Positions 43,309-52,557 of a stretch of DNA of 64,000 nt are shown one piece after another. Source of the stretch: Arenibacter certesii DSM 19833 (GTDB lineage Bacteria > Bacteroidota > Bacteroidia > Flavobacteriales > Flavobacteriaceae); assembly GCF_000429545.1 (NCBI RefSeq), contig NZ_AUCB01000008.1:62001-126000 (forward strand), read 5' to 3'. The first letter of the stretch is position 1, and each line of letters opens with the position of its first letter. Below the pieces are notes generated by a model that was given only the letters and a program-made list of their open reading frames with translations, searched no databases and had not been told where the DNA came from. Position numbers and translations under genes: made by a program.

Positions 43309-43929
43309 TTAAAACACATCTATGTCTCCTTTGCCTTCCCTAACAATTATGGGTTCGTCTTCGGACATATCTATTACTGTAGAGGCAACATTGTCACCGT
43401 AGCCACCGTCTATAACAATATCTACCAGATTCTTCCATTTTTCGTAAATCAATTCTGGATCAGTAGTATATTCTATTAACGTATCCTCATCCCTAATAGA
43501 GGTAGATACTATAGGGTTTCCCAATGCCTCTACCAAAGTCCTGGCAATAGAATTATCTGGAACTCTTATCCCGACGGTTTTCTTGTTTTTAAACGCTTTT
43601 GGCAGGTTATTGTTCCCTGGAAGTATAAAGGTATAGGGACCAGGCAAAGCTCTCTTAAGAACCTTAAAAGTGGCCGTATCTATCTGTCGCACATAGTCAG
43701 ACAAATTACTTAAGTCCGCACAGATAAAGGACCAATTTGCCTTGGCTAATTTTATTCCCTTAATCCGAGCAAGCTTTTCCAAGGCTTTCGTATTGGTAAT
43801 ATCACAACCCAAACCATACACCGTATCCGTAGGGTATATGATTAATCCGCCTTTGCGCAGAACATTGACTACCTTATTAATTTCTCTAGGATTAGGGTTC
43901 TCTGGATAAATTTTAATAAATTCAGACAT
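43309..43929 (-). CDS. yciO: YciO-type Sua5/YrdC-family protein
   Basis: The 206-residue protein matches the YciO branch along its length: opening FIKIYPENPNPREINKVV, KGGLIIYPTDTVYGLGCDI (about 28-46), LSDYVRQIDTATFKVLKRA, GPYTFILPGN (about 98-107), TVGIRVPDNSIARTLVEALG, and the end EPIIVREGKGDIDVF. The family binds ATP and carbonates threonine for t6A in TsaC/Sua5, but YciO proteins are weak or inactive as TsaC substitutes. The KxR-type loop is not obvious (GIKLAKANWSFIC), so t6A function is uncertain; another copy elsewhere is expected. It is divergent from the alpha/beta hydrolase gene. Confidence 0.88.
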   Translation of the reverse strand: MSEFIKIYPENPNPREINKVVNVLRKGGLIIYPTDTVYGLGCDITNTKALEKLARIKGIKLAKANWSFICADLSNLSDYVRQIDTATFKVLKRALPGPYTFILPGNNNLPKAFKNKKTVGIRVPDNSIARTLVEALGNPIVSTSIRDEDTLIEYTTDPELIYEKWKNLVDIVIDGGYGDNVASTVIDMSEDEPIIVREGKGDIDVF

Positions 43930-43977
43930 ATTAAATGTTCAAAATAAACGTTATGAATAATAAGAAATCAAAGTATT

Positions 43978-44823
43978 ATGCGTAAAATACCGTTTATCCT
44001 TATTCTAAGCTTCCTTTTAAGCATTTCTACATCTTGTTCAAAAGATAATGATGATACGGATACAAGTCCGCTGGAAGCAAAAAGCATGCTGAATGTGGAA
44101 TACGGTTCCTCCTCACATCAAAAATATGACATTTATCTTCCAAAAAATAGAACTAAAGACACTAAAGTGTTGATTTTGATCCATGGAGGGGGATGGAACG
44201 CTGGTGACAAGTCCGAAATGGATGCATTTAAAGATTTTATTAGAGAACAATTGCCTGAAATTGCGGTGGTGAATATGAACTATAGATTGGCCGATATGAA
44301 CCATCCTCCATATCCCATGCAAATAAATGATATAGATAACGTAGTCAACGAATTACGAAAAAAAGCAAAAGAATTTCATATCTCCACTGAAATAGGATTT
44401 ATTGGCGCCAGTGCAGGGGCACATCTATCCCTTTTATGGAGCTACGCCCATGATACCCAAAAACAAGTAAAGATGGTATGTAGCATAGTAGGCCCCACTA
44501 ATTTTTTAGACAAGGCCTATCTAAACACCACTAATCAAGATTTAAGGGGTCTTTTAGATCAGTTTGGGAATAGTTCAGAGTTATTGAAAGAGGCAAGTCC
44601 ATTATACCAATTAACGTCCAATGCCCCGCCTACCATACTGTTTTATGGAGCTAAAGATCCATTAATTCCCATTTCGCAGGGAATAGATTTAAGAGACAAA
44701 TTAATGGAATTAAATGTAAAACACCAATTTACCCTATACCCTGAAGGTGGTCATGGGTGGGTTGGAATAGACCTCATGGACACCTCCCTAAAATTAAAGG
44801 CTTTTATACAAGAAAACCTATAG
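43978..44823 (+). CDS. Alpha/beta hydrolase lipoprotein (esterase-like)
   Basis: The 281-residue protein has a lipoprotein signal with Cys20 (LSISTSCSKD) and an alpha/beta hydrolase domain. The oxyanion-hole motif is IHGGGWNAGDKSEMDAF (about 72-88), the nucleophile elbow GASAGAHLS (about 142-150) gives Ser144, an Asp is in YGAKDPLIPISQG (about 224-236), and the catalytic His in PEGGHGW (about 261-267). The HGGG plus GxSxG type belongs to the BD-FAE/acetyl-esterase-like group acting on acylated sugars or peptides. Substrate unknown. The lipid anchor and Flavobacteriia context suggest outer-membrane or periplasmic display. No polysaccharide-utilisation genes flank it. Confidence 0.88.
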   Translation: MRKIPFILILSFLLSISTSCSKDNDDTDTSPLEAKSMLNVEYGSSSHQKYDIYLPKNRTKDTKVLILIHGGGWNAGDKSEMDAFKDFIREQLPEIAVVNMNYRLADMNHPPYPMQINDIDNVVNELRKKAKEFHISTEIGFIGASAGAHLSLLWSYAHDTQKQVKMVCSIVGPTNFLDKAYLNTTNQDLRGLLDQFGNSSELLKEASPLYQLTSNAPPTILFYGAKDPLIPISQGIDLRDKLMELNVKHQFTLYPEGGHGWVGIDLMDTSLKLKAFIQENL

Positions 44824-44864
44824 ACGCCTACATCGGGAAATAAATTTTCTAATTTCATAATAAC

Positions 44865-47186
44865 CTAAAGCACCTCCAATTTAGCAAAGCGGAGCAATAG
44901 TTTCTTTACATCCCCTTTATCAAATTTTATTTCTGCTTTTTTATCATCGCCTACCCCTTCTATTTTAATCACTTGCCCTCTACCAAATCTGGTGTGATTT
45001 ACCATAACCCCTTCTGCAAGATCTGGATTTATAGTATTGGTATTACCCACGGGAACGCCCAATTCTGGTTTCAACTTGCGTAGCTTACGCAGTTGACTTT
45101 CCTTAGGAGAATTTACACTTGGCGGATTTCCTTTTACTGGTTTTACCTGTCGCAGCCTACTTTTATCCACGTCGCCAAAAATATCTACGTCAATTAGTGG
45201 TGTATATCTATGACTTTTTATGGGAGTTAAATTCTCCACATATTTCTCATCTATTTCTTCTATAAATCTACTCGGTTCCGCGTCTATCAATTTCCCCCAT
45301 CGATACCTGTTCTGAGTAAAAGTGAGGTACGCTTGCTTTTCAGCTCTTGTAAGGGCAACATAAAATAATCTTCTCTCTTCTTCCAATTCACTTCTGGTAC
45401 TCATACTCATGGCTGATGGAAATAAATCTTCTTCCATTCCCACAATATATACGTAAGGGAATTCTAATCCCTTTGCCAAGTGAATAGTCATTAATGCAAC
45501 TCGATCATCATCTCCTGTATCTTTATCCAAATCCGTCGCTAAAGCTACATCTTCCAAAAATTCCCCAATATCCCCTTTGGCATCTGCAATCTCCTTTTGG
45601 CCTTCTACAAAGTCCTTTATCCCGTTCAGCAGTTCTTCAATATTCTCCATTTTGCCAATTCCCTCTGGCGTACCGTCCTTTTTAAACTCTAATAACAGGC
45701 CGGTTTTTTTGGCAACATGTTCGGACAGTTCAAAAGCATCTGCGCTTTCGTTCATAATCTGAAAACTTTTGACCATGTTTACAAAATCGCTCAATTTCCT
45801 TTTAGTACCTGCATTAATTTTAAGGTCTATACGATCTAGGTTCTCTATAACCTCAAATATTGATCGGTTATAGTGGTTGGCAGCCACGGTTAGTTTATCC
45901 ATGGTGCTCTGCCCAATTCCTCTTGCCGGAAAGTTTATAACACGTTTTATTGCCTCCTCGTCCTTCGGATTGATAACTAACCTAAGATAAGAAAGTACAT
46001 CCTTAATCTCCTTGCGTTGATAGAAAGAGAGTCCACCATAAATCCGATACGGTATATCTCTTTTACGTAATGCGTCCTCAATTGCCCTAGATTGGGAGTT
46101 GGTTCTATAAAGAACAGCAAAGTTTCCATTGGGCAATTGCTCTTGCATTTTATGCTCAAAAATAGAACCAGCTACAAACCTGCCCTCTTCAGCATCGGTG
46201 GGACTCTGATGCACCTTAATCAACGGTCCATCGTCATTGCTGGTCCAAACCACTTTTTCTAGCTGATTTTTATTATTAGCGATTATGGAGTTGGCCGCAT
46301 TTACAATATTTTTAGTGGACCTGTAGTTCTGTTCCAAACGGTACATACCCACATTGTCATAATCTTTTTGGAAATTCAGAATATTACTAATATTAGCACC
46401 TCTAAAAGAATAGATACTCTGAGCATCATCCCCTACCACACATATATTTTGAAATCTATCGGACAAAGCCTTAATAATCAAATACTGAGAATGGTTGGTA
46501 TCTTGGTACTCATCCACCAAAATATATCGAAACCTATCTTGATATTTTGCCAATACTTCAGGAAACCTCGTAAGCAACTCATTGGTACGCAAAAGTAAAT
46601 CATCAAAATCCATTGCTCCTGCCTTAAAGCAGCGATCTACGTAATTCTGATAAATCTCTCCCATTCGGGGTCTTTTCGCCATAGCATCGGCTTCTAAAAG
46701 ATCAGGGTTATTATAGTATGCTTTTACTGTAATCAGACTGTTTTTATAGGAAGAAATCCTATTCTGCACCTGTTTGTATTTATAGATATCCTTATCAAGC
46801 CCCATCTCCTTTATGATTGCTGAAATAAGACGTTGAGAGTCCTGGGTATCGTAAATAGTGAAATTACTAGGGAATCCCAATTTATCTCCGTCAAAGCGTA
46901 ATAGCTTGGCAAAAACAGAATGGAAGGTTCCCATCATTAAATTTTTGGACTCTGACGTACCCACGATTTGGGAAATACGACTCTTCATTTCCCGAGCAGC
47001 CTTATTGGTAAAGGTAAGTGACAAAATATTAAAGGCATCTACCCCCTGGTTCATAAGGTAAGCGATACGATAGGTAAGTACCCTAGTCTTTCCCGAACCA
47101 GCTCCGGCAATCACCATTAATGGGCCGTCCTTATGAAGGACGGGGGCTCTTTGAGCCTCATTCAACTCATTTAAATATTTCTCCAA
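44865..47186 (-). CDS. uvrD: UvrD/PcrA family DNA helicase
   Basis: The 773-residue SF1A 3'-5' helicase shows all motifs: Walker A GAGSGKT (28-34), motif II DEYQDTNHSQY (near 228), motif III VVGDDAQSIYSFRGANI, motif IV NYRSTKNI, motif V LMTIHLAKGLEF (near 590) and VALTRAEKQAYLTFTQNR. The C-terminus (~700-773) ends in a Tudor-like RNA-polymerase-binding type module VNHTRFGRGQVIKIEG then IKFDKGDVKKLLLRFAKLEVL. It acts in nucleotide excision and mismatch repair. Length is slightly above PcrA (about 720-750). A perfect palindrome ATGTTCAT-taatt-ATGAACAT lies 68 nt upstream of the start (47254-47274). Confidence 0.95.
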   Translation of the reverse strand: MEKYLNELNEAQRAPVLHKDGPLMVIAGAGSGKTRVLTYRIAYLMNQGVDAFNILSLTFTNKAAREMKSRISQIVGTSESKNLMMGTFHSVFAKLLRFDGDKLGFPSNFTIYDTQDSQRLISAIIKEMGLDKDIYKYKQVQNRISSYKNSLITVKAYYNNPDLLEADAMAKRPRMGEIYQNYVDRCFKAGAMDFDDLLLRTNELLTRFPEVLAKYQDRFRYILVDEYQDTNHSQYLIIKALSDRFQNICVVGDDAQSIYSFRGANISNILNFQKDYDNVGMYRLEQNYRSTKNIVNAANSIIANNKNQLEKVVWTSNDDGPLIKVHQSPTDAEEGRFVAGSIFEHKMQEQLPNGNFAVLYRTNSQSRAIEDALRKRDIPYRIYGGLSFYQRKEIKDVLSYLRLVINPKDEEAIKRVINFPARGIGQSTMDKLTVAANHYNRSIFEVIENLDRIDLKINAGTKRKLSDFVNMVKSFQIMNESADAFELSEHVAKKTGLLLEFKKDGTPEGIGKMENIEELLNGIKDFVEGQKEIADAKGDIGEFLEDVALATDLDKDTGDDDRVALMTIHLAKGLEFPYVYIVGMEEDLFPSAMSMSTRSELEEERRLFYVALTRAEKQAYLTFTQNRYRWGKLIDAEPSRFIEEIDEKYVENLTPIKSHRYTPLIDVDIFGDVDKSRLRQVKPVKGNPPSVNSPKESQLRKLRKLKPELGVPVGNTNTINPDLAEGVMVNHTRFGRGQVIKIEGVGDDKKAEIKFDKGDVKKLLLRFAKLEVL

Positions 47187-47514
47187 CTGTCTATTAGATT
47201 TAATCCTTTAGGAGCGGTGAATTTAGCCATAAATAGCCTTATCCAAAAATGGAATGTTCATTAATTATGAACATCACTTTTAAAAGCTATCCCTAATTTC
47301 AATATATTTATAAAACAATTTAGATGTATAATTCTCCACATTAACCCCATTTTAAAAATTACAGCATGTAAAGAGTTTTAAAAAACCTAGCCATTCGATT
47401 ATTGGAAGTTAAAGGATGGCGTTGTTATAAATCCGAATTTCTAGGATTATTTATCTATGTTTTTCTTTGCTGATAAGGTATAAGTAAATAATCGATTTTA
47501 AAGAACAAATTTAT
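47187..47514. other. Divergent non-coding gap with palindrome, uvrD / amidohydrolase
   Basis: 328 nt without a gene. It contains the perfect 21-bp palindrome ATGTTCAT (47254-47261) taatt ATGAACAT (47267-47274), closer to uvrD. The rest is AT-rich with no promoter box identified with confidence. Confidence 0.6.
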
Positions 47515-48789
47515 ATGAAGCATTATTTGATCGCCACCGTATTTCTCTACAGTTTTTGTATGACCGCCCAAAAATATAATTTAGAAAAAGATTACAAAGG
47601 AATTGAACAGAAGGTGATTGATTGGAGGCGTGATATTCACCAAAACCCAGAGCTCTCCAATAGAGAGTTTAAAACTGCAGAAAAAATTGCCACCCATCTT
47701 CGATCCTTAGGAGTAGCGATACAAACAGAAGTAGCTAAAACTGGCGTTGTTGGAGTGCTCAAAGGAAATAAACCCGGAAAAGTAATCGCCTTACGCGCCG
47801 ATATTGATGCCCTTCCTGTGGTAGAACGAAACGATCTTCCATATAAGTCAACTGTAGTCTCCGAGTTTTTAGGACAAGAGGTAGGCGTTATGCATGCTTG
47901 CGGACACGATACCCATACTGCTATCTTAATGGGTGTAGCGGAGATTCTGTCCAAGAATAAGGACAAGATTAAAGGCACTGTAAAGTTCATTTTTCAACCC
48001 GCAGAGGAAGGTCCTCCACCAGGAGAAGAAGGTGGTGCCTTATTGATGGTGAAAGAGGGTGTACTTAAAAATCCAGATGTTGACGCCATATTTGGATTGC
48101 ACATTAATTCCCAGACCCCAGTTGGAGTTATCCGATATAAATCTGGAGGCACTATGGCCGCCGCTCAAAGCTTTGAGATTAATGTGAAAGGCAAACAAAG
48201 TCATGGTTCCCAACCTTGGGCGGGAATAGATCCCATATTGATAAGTGCCAAGATAATTGATGGATTACAGACCATTATAAGTAGGGAAGCAGAACTTACA
48301 AATGAGGCTGCTGTTATAACCGTAGGTAAAATTAACTCAGGGGTAAGATTTAATATTATCCCCGAAACTGCCGAAATGATAGGCACTATCAGAACATTGG
48401 ATTACGATATGAAAGAGCTAATAAATCGCAGAATGAAGGAAATGGTCCCTGCAATTGCTAAGGCTTATGGTGGAGAAGCTACCATAGAAATTAAAGAAGC
48501 CACGGAAATTACCTATAATGACCCTGACTTGGTGAATATAATGCTCCCCACCCTTAATAGGGTAGCTGGCAACACCAACGTACAAACTCAAAAAGCGGTA
48601 ACTGGAGCCGAAGATTTCTCCTACTATCAGAAAGAAGTGCCAGGTTTCTTTTTCTTTTTGGGTGGTATGACGCCCGGATCAAAAGAATCCTTTCCCCACC
48701 ACACCCCCGATTTTATGATAGATGACAGTGGTTTGCTACTTGGCGTAAGGGCTATGACAGAAATGAGTTTGGACTTTTTGAATCAATAA
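47515..48789 (+). CDS. M20 family metallo-amidohydrolase, secreted
   Basis: The 424-residue protein has a signal peptide (about 1-20, ending MTAQKYN) and the M20D aminoacylase/IAA-amidohydrolase domains. Metal and catalytic motifs are HACGHDTHTAILMG (about 119-132), FQPAEEGPPPGEEGG (about 160-174), the dimerisation lid around SHGSQPWAGIDP (about 225-236), and TGAEDFSYYQKEVPGFFFFLG near 363-383. It would hydrolyse N-acyl amino acids or peptides in the periplasm. The signal peptide indicates secretion. It is the divergent partner of uvrD; the next gene, 178 nt on, is an OmpA-like paralogue with its own promoter. Confidence 0.92.
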   Translation: MKHYLIATVFLYSFCMTAQKYNLEKDYKGIEQKVIDWRRDIHQNPELSNREFKTAEKIATHLRSLGVAIQTEVAKTGVVGVLKGNKPGKVIALRADIDALPVVERNDLPYKSTVVSEFLGQEVGVMHACGHDTHTAILMGVAEILSKNKDKIKGTVKFIFQPAEEGPPPGEEGGALLMVKEGVLKNPDVDAIFGLHINSQTPVGVIRYKSGGTMAAAQSFEINVKGKQSHGSQPWAGIDPILISAKIIDGLQTIISREAELTNEAAVITVGKINSGVRFNIIPETAEMIGTIRTLDYDMKELINRRMKEMVPAIAKAYGGEATIEIKEATEITYNDPDLVNIMLPTLNRVAGNTNVQTQKAVTGAEDFSYYQKEVPGFFFFLGGMTPGSKESFPHHTPDFMIDDSGLLLGVRAMTEMSLDFLNQ

Positions 48790-48972
48790 TAAATTTCAGA
48801 TTAATCCATAATTAAAAAAGAGGCAAGGATACCGAAAGTAAGTTTCTTTTTCCTTTTGATCCCTATAGCTCCCAGAGTTCATTAATCAACCAACTTAACT
48901 ACCCTAATGGAAACTAGGAGCATCGATACTATTTCTAGTTTTAAATTAACCCTTATAATTAAAGTATTTGGT

Positions 48973-48980
48973 TAAATTTG
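48973..48980 (+). promoter_or_regulatory. -7 element TAAATTTG of the second OmpA-like gene
   Basis: TAAATTTG matches TAnnTTTG, 35 nt before the ATG at 49016. A TTG start at 48968 would overlap this box and is rejected. Confidence 0.5.
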
Positions 48981-49015
48981 CTCTTTTCAATAAAAAAATA
49001 AATTTTATATTATAT

Positions 49016-49822
49016 ATGAAAAAGAATATAGTTACAGCCGTAGTCTTATTGCTTACGATTACAATTACACAGGCCCAAAACAGAAGGGAGTTAATACAGG
49101 AAGTAGAAGATCTTGAATTGCGTTTGCGCGAAGCCGAAAATGCATTGTCCGAAGCTAGGCGTCAAGAAAGGATTAATTTTGCTAAAGCAGCTTCATACGA
49201 AGCGCAAGTAGAGGAATTAAAATCTACCAATAATAGTCTCTTGCAAAACTTAAACAATTTCACAGAAGCCTCTACCAGACGATCTGAAAACATTAACAGC
49301 ACTTTGACTAGTCTACGGGAAAAAGAAGGGCAATTGAGTACGATAAAAGATGCCTTAACGAGTAGGGACTCCATAAACTTGGCTGTTTTTACCTTATTCA
49401 AACAAACTTTAGGCCCAGATCCTAAAATTACCATGAGCAAAGGTGCCATTACAGTAAGTTTAGATAATGATTTCCTTTTTGGAGGTCAATCTAAAAGTGG
49501 AAAGGTATCTCCTTCGGCAGAGACTATAATAAGTAAGATTGGTAATATATTAAAAGCGAATCCTACCATGGATATAGAAGTTGTTACCAACAGTAATTTA
49601 GTTAATTCAGATGGAAAGAAAAACAACAACTGGCAGATAGCTACCCAGCAGGCTGCTACAGTTGCATACGTTTTGGAAGACAAATACGAAGTAGAACCTA
49701 AGAGAATCCGGGCAACCGGCAAATCAGAACTAGGACTGTATAGCATTGAAACCGCCACAGAAATCATCGTTCAACCAAAATTTTATGAGTTCTATCAAAT
49801 GGTAAAAGATACCATGAAATAG
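49016..49822 (+). CDS. OmpA-like coiled-coil protein lacking peptidoglycan-binding residues
   Basis: From the ATG at 49016 the protein is 268 residues. It has a signal peptide (MKKNIVTAVVLLLTITITQA), a coiled coil (about 22-120, LIQEVEDLELRLREAENAL) and an OmpA-like fold (about 130-268). It aligns along its whole length with the OmpA lipoprotein at 42212, including LREKEGQLSTIKDALTSRDS versus LREKDLTIRKLNDALTRRDS. At the ligand sites, the Asp of GHTD is replaced (VVTNSNLV) and the Arg of LSVKRA is replaced (IATQQA). So it probably does not bind peptidoglycan like its paralogue. No lipobox Cys is present. Function unknown. Confidence 0.85.
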   Translation: MKKNIVTAVVLLLTITITQAQNRRELIQEVEDLELRLREAENALSEARRQERINFAKAASYEAQVEELKSTNNSLLQNLNNFTEASTRRSENINSTLTSLREKEGQLSTIKDALTSRDSINLAVFTLFKQTLGPDPKITMSKGAITVSLDNDFLFGGQSKSGKVSPSAETIISKIGNILKANPTMDIEVVTNSNLVNSDGKKNNNWQIATQQAATVAYVLEDKYEVEPKRIRATGKSELGLYSIETATEIIVQPKFYEFYQMVKDTMK

Positions 49823-49885
49823 GTAATAACCTTATTTCAAAGAATTTCAGAAGACATTAAATTCCTGAAAGCACAACTAAGAATC

Positions 49886-49927
49886 AAAATTATGGCCCGC
49901 AAATTATTTGAGTGGGCCATAATTTTT
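49886..49927 (+). terminator. Intrinsic terminator after the second OmpA-like gene
   Basis: Perfect 13-bp arms AAAATTATGGCCC (49886-49898) and GGGCCATAATTTT (49914-49926) enclose a 15-nt loop, and T-rich sequence follows. Confidence 0.85.
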
Positions 49928-49977
49928 TAGAGATTAACCCGTTTAATCAACTACAAACCAAAAACACTTAAATAATT

Positions 49978-50496
49978 ATGAACGAAGTTGATATTTTGCA
50001 ACTCTTTGCGTATCTCTTACCAGCTGTGGTGACAGGCGTAGTAGCATTTTACTTTTTTAGACTACATACCAAAAATGAAGACGGCAGAAGAAGATACTTA
50101 TTACATAAAGATTCACAAACCAAAACACTTCCCATACGCTTACAGGCCTACGAAAGAATGGCTTTGTTCCTAGAAAGAATCTCCATTCCAAGTTTAGTAG
50201 TACGTGTTTCCCCAACCTCCAACAACAAGAACGATTATGAAAACTTATTGATTAAGAGCATAGAAAACGAATTTGATCATAATCTTTCCCAACAGATATA
50301 CATGACCGATGAATGTTGGAACATTATAAAAGCTGCCAAAAGCGCTACTATTCAGATTATTCGCAAAGCAGGTATGAGCGAATCTGATACTGCCGATAAA
50401 TTTAGAGAGGATATTTTAAATGCTAGCATGGACAAGGCTTCACCCTCTGCTACTGCACTTTCCTATGTAAAAAAGGAAATTAGTGATCTATGGTAG
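49978..50496 (+). CDS. Membrane-anchored protein of unknown function (DUF7935-like)
   Basis: The 172-residue protein has one N-terminal membrane helix (about 9-28, LFAYLLPAVVTGVVAFYFF). A cytoplasmic-type domain follows: QTKTLPIRLQAYERMALFLE (about 45-64), then a helical part with FDHNLSQQIYMTDECWNIIKAAK (part). I recall similar Flavobacteriia proteins as DUF7935, unchecked. Length and conserved opening MNEVDILQLFAYLLPA support a real gene. It lies 155 nt after the OmpA-like paralogue and beyond its terminator. No operon partner and no function assigned. Confidence 0.75.
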   Translation: MNEVDILQLFAYLLPAVVTGVVAFYFFRLHTKNEDGRRRYLLHKDSQTKTLPIRLQAYERMALFLERISIPSLVVRVSPTSNNKNDYENLLIKSIENEFDHNLSQQIYMTDECWNIIKAAKSATIQIIRKAGMSESDTADKFREDILNASMDKASPSATALSYVKKEISDLW

Positions 50497-50731
50497 ACTT
50501 ACTTATTGGTACGAGCATACTAAAATTAGAATATAACTTGACTTATATCTAAATCAATTGAGCAGATGAGAAGAAGTAGAATTAAGTGAGCATAGTTCTT
50601 CTAGCACACTTTTACGATATCGCTACAGGAGAATGAACAGCAGCATTAAACCCCTTAGCTATACAAGTGCGAATTTTTATTTTTATCCCACTTTAAGCTT
50701 AGTGCGATATAACTATAGTGTTTAGATAATT

Positions 50732-51649
50732 CTATTTCCCTGTTGGACTTAAATCTTTTTCTGGGGAGCTAGAAAATTTATCCTCGGCGTAACTATATCC
50801 TTGTTGCCACCATTTGGTCATTAATTTTTTATTAAAGATCAGAGAGTTTTCTGTTAACCTAGTAGGCGTATAATACAGATTTAATTGAACGCCACGATGT
50901 TTTGCTGCTAATACACCTTCGGAAATATCGTGATATTCTATTTGATCCAGTACAAAACCATAAATACTCAACATTAAGGAGAACGGATTTTTACCCAATA
51001 CTTTATTATGTTCCATATTTTCTGATTCCAATACAATGGCATCGATTTCCGTTGCACCTCGTCTTATAGCTTCCCTTATTGGAACTACACAACCCAAACC
51101 ACCATCACCATATTCAAATCCATCCTTTTTCACCAAGGACATAAAAGGAATATAATTGCAAGATATCCATATCCAGTCGCAGAATTCGGCATAGGTAAAG
51201 TCTTTTATTGATTTATATTCCACCCTGTTTTTAGACAAGTTGGATACGGTGACCACTACTTCCTTTCCTGTTCTTTTAATAGCGTCGAATTCTTGGAGGG
51301 AGAAGTTTTTTTTAATGGTCCTGCGCAGTGCTTTGCTTTCGCCAAAAGTCCTTCTTTTTTTTACAAACTGAAGAATAGAGGTCAGGTAATTTATGGATAC
51401 ATACTCCCTACCCTCCTTTTTCCGTACCACAAAAGGGTTAAGACTAAAAATGGAGCGCTGATTAACATTGGTATACAAATCATGAAGTTTATCAATTTTG
51501 TCCAATGCCAATTGGGGAATCAGCAGACTTCCGGTAGAGGTACCCACTAAGATATCATATTCCCGTTTCTCTACTTCCATAAGATACTGTGCCACTCCCC
51601 CAGCAAAAGCGCCTTTACTCCCTCCCCCACTAATTACCAATGCCCTCAT
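50732..51649 (-). CDS. Patatin-like phospholipase, copy 1
   Basis: The 305-residue protein has the patatin fold of cytoplasmic serine acyl hydrolases. The oxyanion-hole GGGSKGAFAGG is at 8-18, the GxSxG nucleophile in VGTSTGS (about 37-43, Ser39-41 region), and the catalytic Asp in YGDGGLG (about 176-182). Both catalytic residues are present. It lies as the third gene of an operon M1 peptidase - patatin copy 2 - patatin copy 1: its ATG overlaps the stop of copy 2 by 4 nt (ATGA type). The two patatins align end to end (e.g. DWIWISCNYIPFMSLVKK in both). It is a lipid hydrolase with unknown substrate. Confidence 0.9.
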   Translation of the reverse strand: MRALVISGGGSKGAFAGGVAQYLMEVEKREYDILVGTSTGSLLIPQLALDKIDKLHDLYTNVNQRSIFSLNPFVVRKKEGREYVSINYLTSILQFVKKRRTFGESKALRRTIKKNFSLQEFDAIKRTGKEVVVTVSNLSKNRVEYKSIKDFTYAEFCDWIWISCNYIPFMSLVKKDGFEYGDGGLGCVVPIREAIRRGATEIDAIVLESENMEHNKVLGKNPFSLMLSIYGFVLDQIEYHDISEGVLAAKHRGVQLNLYYTPTRLTENSLIFNKKLMTKWWQQGYSYAEDKFSSSPEKDLSPTGK

Positions 51650-52557
51650 ACTATTGCGGTTTCTATTTGATTGGTTTCTGCATTTTTATATTTGGCAAAA
51701 TTAAAGCCACTTTCCCACCACAGTGTCATTCTTTCTTTTTCAAAAATAAGAGAGTTGGTAGTGAGTACCGTAGGCGTGTAATAAAAATTAATTATTGCAT
51801 CATTGTGGGTAGCAGAAAACTTGCCTATTCTAATGTTCTGTTGTTCTATCCTATCTAACATAAAAGCAAACATATTGGTAAGCAGTGAAAAAGCATTTTT
51901 AGAAGGCATTCTATTAAGTTGGGTAATCTCAGTCTGCAATATAATTGCATCTACTACTTTTGCTCCTCTTTTTATAGCCTCTTCTATCGGTACCATACAG
52001 CCCAAACCACCATCTGCATATTCACAACCATTTCGCTTAACCAAGCTCATAAATGGCGTATAATTACAGGATATCCAAATCCAATCACAAAATTCCTCAT
52101 AGGTATAATCCTTAATGGACTTGTATTCTACCTGATTTAAAGATAGGTTAGAAACGGTAACTACAATATCTAGGGCTTTCCGCTTTAATTCCTCAAATTC
52201 ACTTACCGAAAGCGTGTGTTTTATCAATTTTAATAAATTATGACTTTCTCCAAAGGTTTTACTCCCCTTTAAAAAGTTTTTCATTACGTTATAATGACTA
52301 ATCGCAATGGTTTCTATTCCATGTTTTTTAGTGATTACAAATGGACAATTACTAAAGATTTGATTTTGATCTACCGAAGTGTAAACCTGTTTTATCTTTT
52401 CAATCTTATCAAGGGCAAGATGTGAAATTAATAAACTTCCGGTAGAAGTTCCAAGAAACAGATCATAGTTTAGATTCATTTCCTCTATAAGATACTGAGC
52501 CACGCCACCTGCAAAAGCACCTTTACTACCACCACCCGAAATTATCATTGCTCTCAT
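51646..52557 (-). CDS. Patatin-like phospholipase, copy 2
   Basis: The 303-residue protein is a paralogue of copy 1 along its length, with GGGSKGAFAGG (8-18), the GTSTGS nucleophile region (about 36-41) and YADGGLG (about 175-181) intact. It follows the M1 aminopeptidase gene with a 4-nt overlap and overlaps the next patatin by 4 nt, so all three are translationally coupled. Tandem duplication of a Ser/Asp lipase beside a periplasmic aminopeptidase is unusual. Nothing in the sequence marks a membrane anchor or signal peptide on the patatins, so they are probably cytoplasmic. Substrate unknown. Confidence 0.9.
   Translation of the reverse strand: MRAMIISGGGSKGAFAGGVAQYLIEEMNLNYDLFLGTSTGSLLISHLALDKIEKIKQVYTSVDQNQIFSNCPFVITKKHGIETIAISHYNVMKNFLKGSKTFGESHNLLKLIKHTLSVSEFEELKRKALDIVVTVSNLSLNQVEYKSIKDYTYEEFCDWIWISCNYTPFMSLVKRNGCEYADGGLGCMVPIEEAIKRGAKVVDAIILQTEITQLNRMPSKNAFSLLTNMFAFMLDRIEQQNIRIGKFSATHNDAIINFYYTPTVLTTNSLIFEKERMTLWWESGFNFAKYKNAETNQIETAIV

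Noticed and set aside
50732-52557. CBASS or other anti-phage effector role for the patatins
   Set aside because: No cyclase, HORMA, TIR or other defence gene is present; the neighbours are a secreted aminopeptidase and recG.
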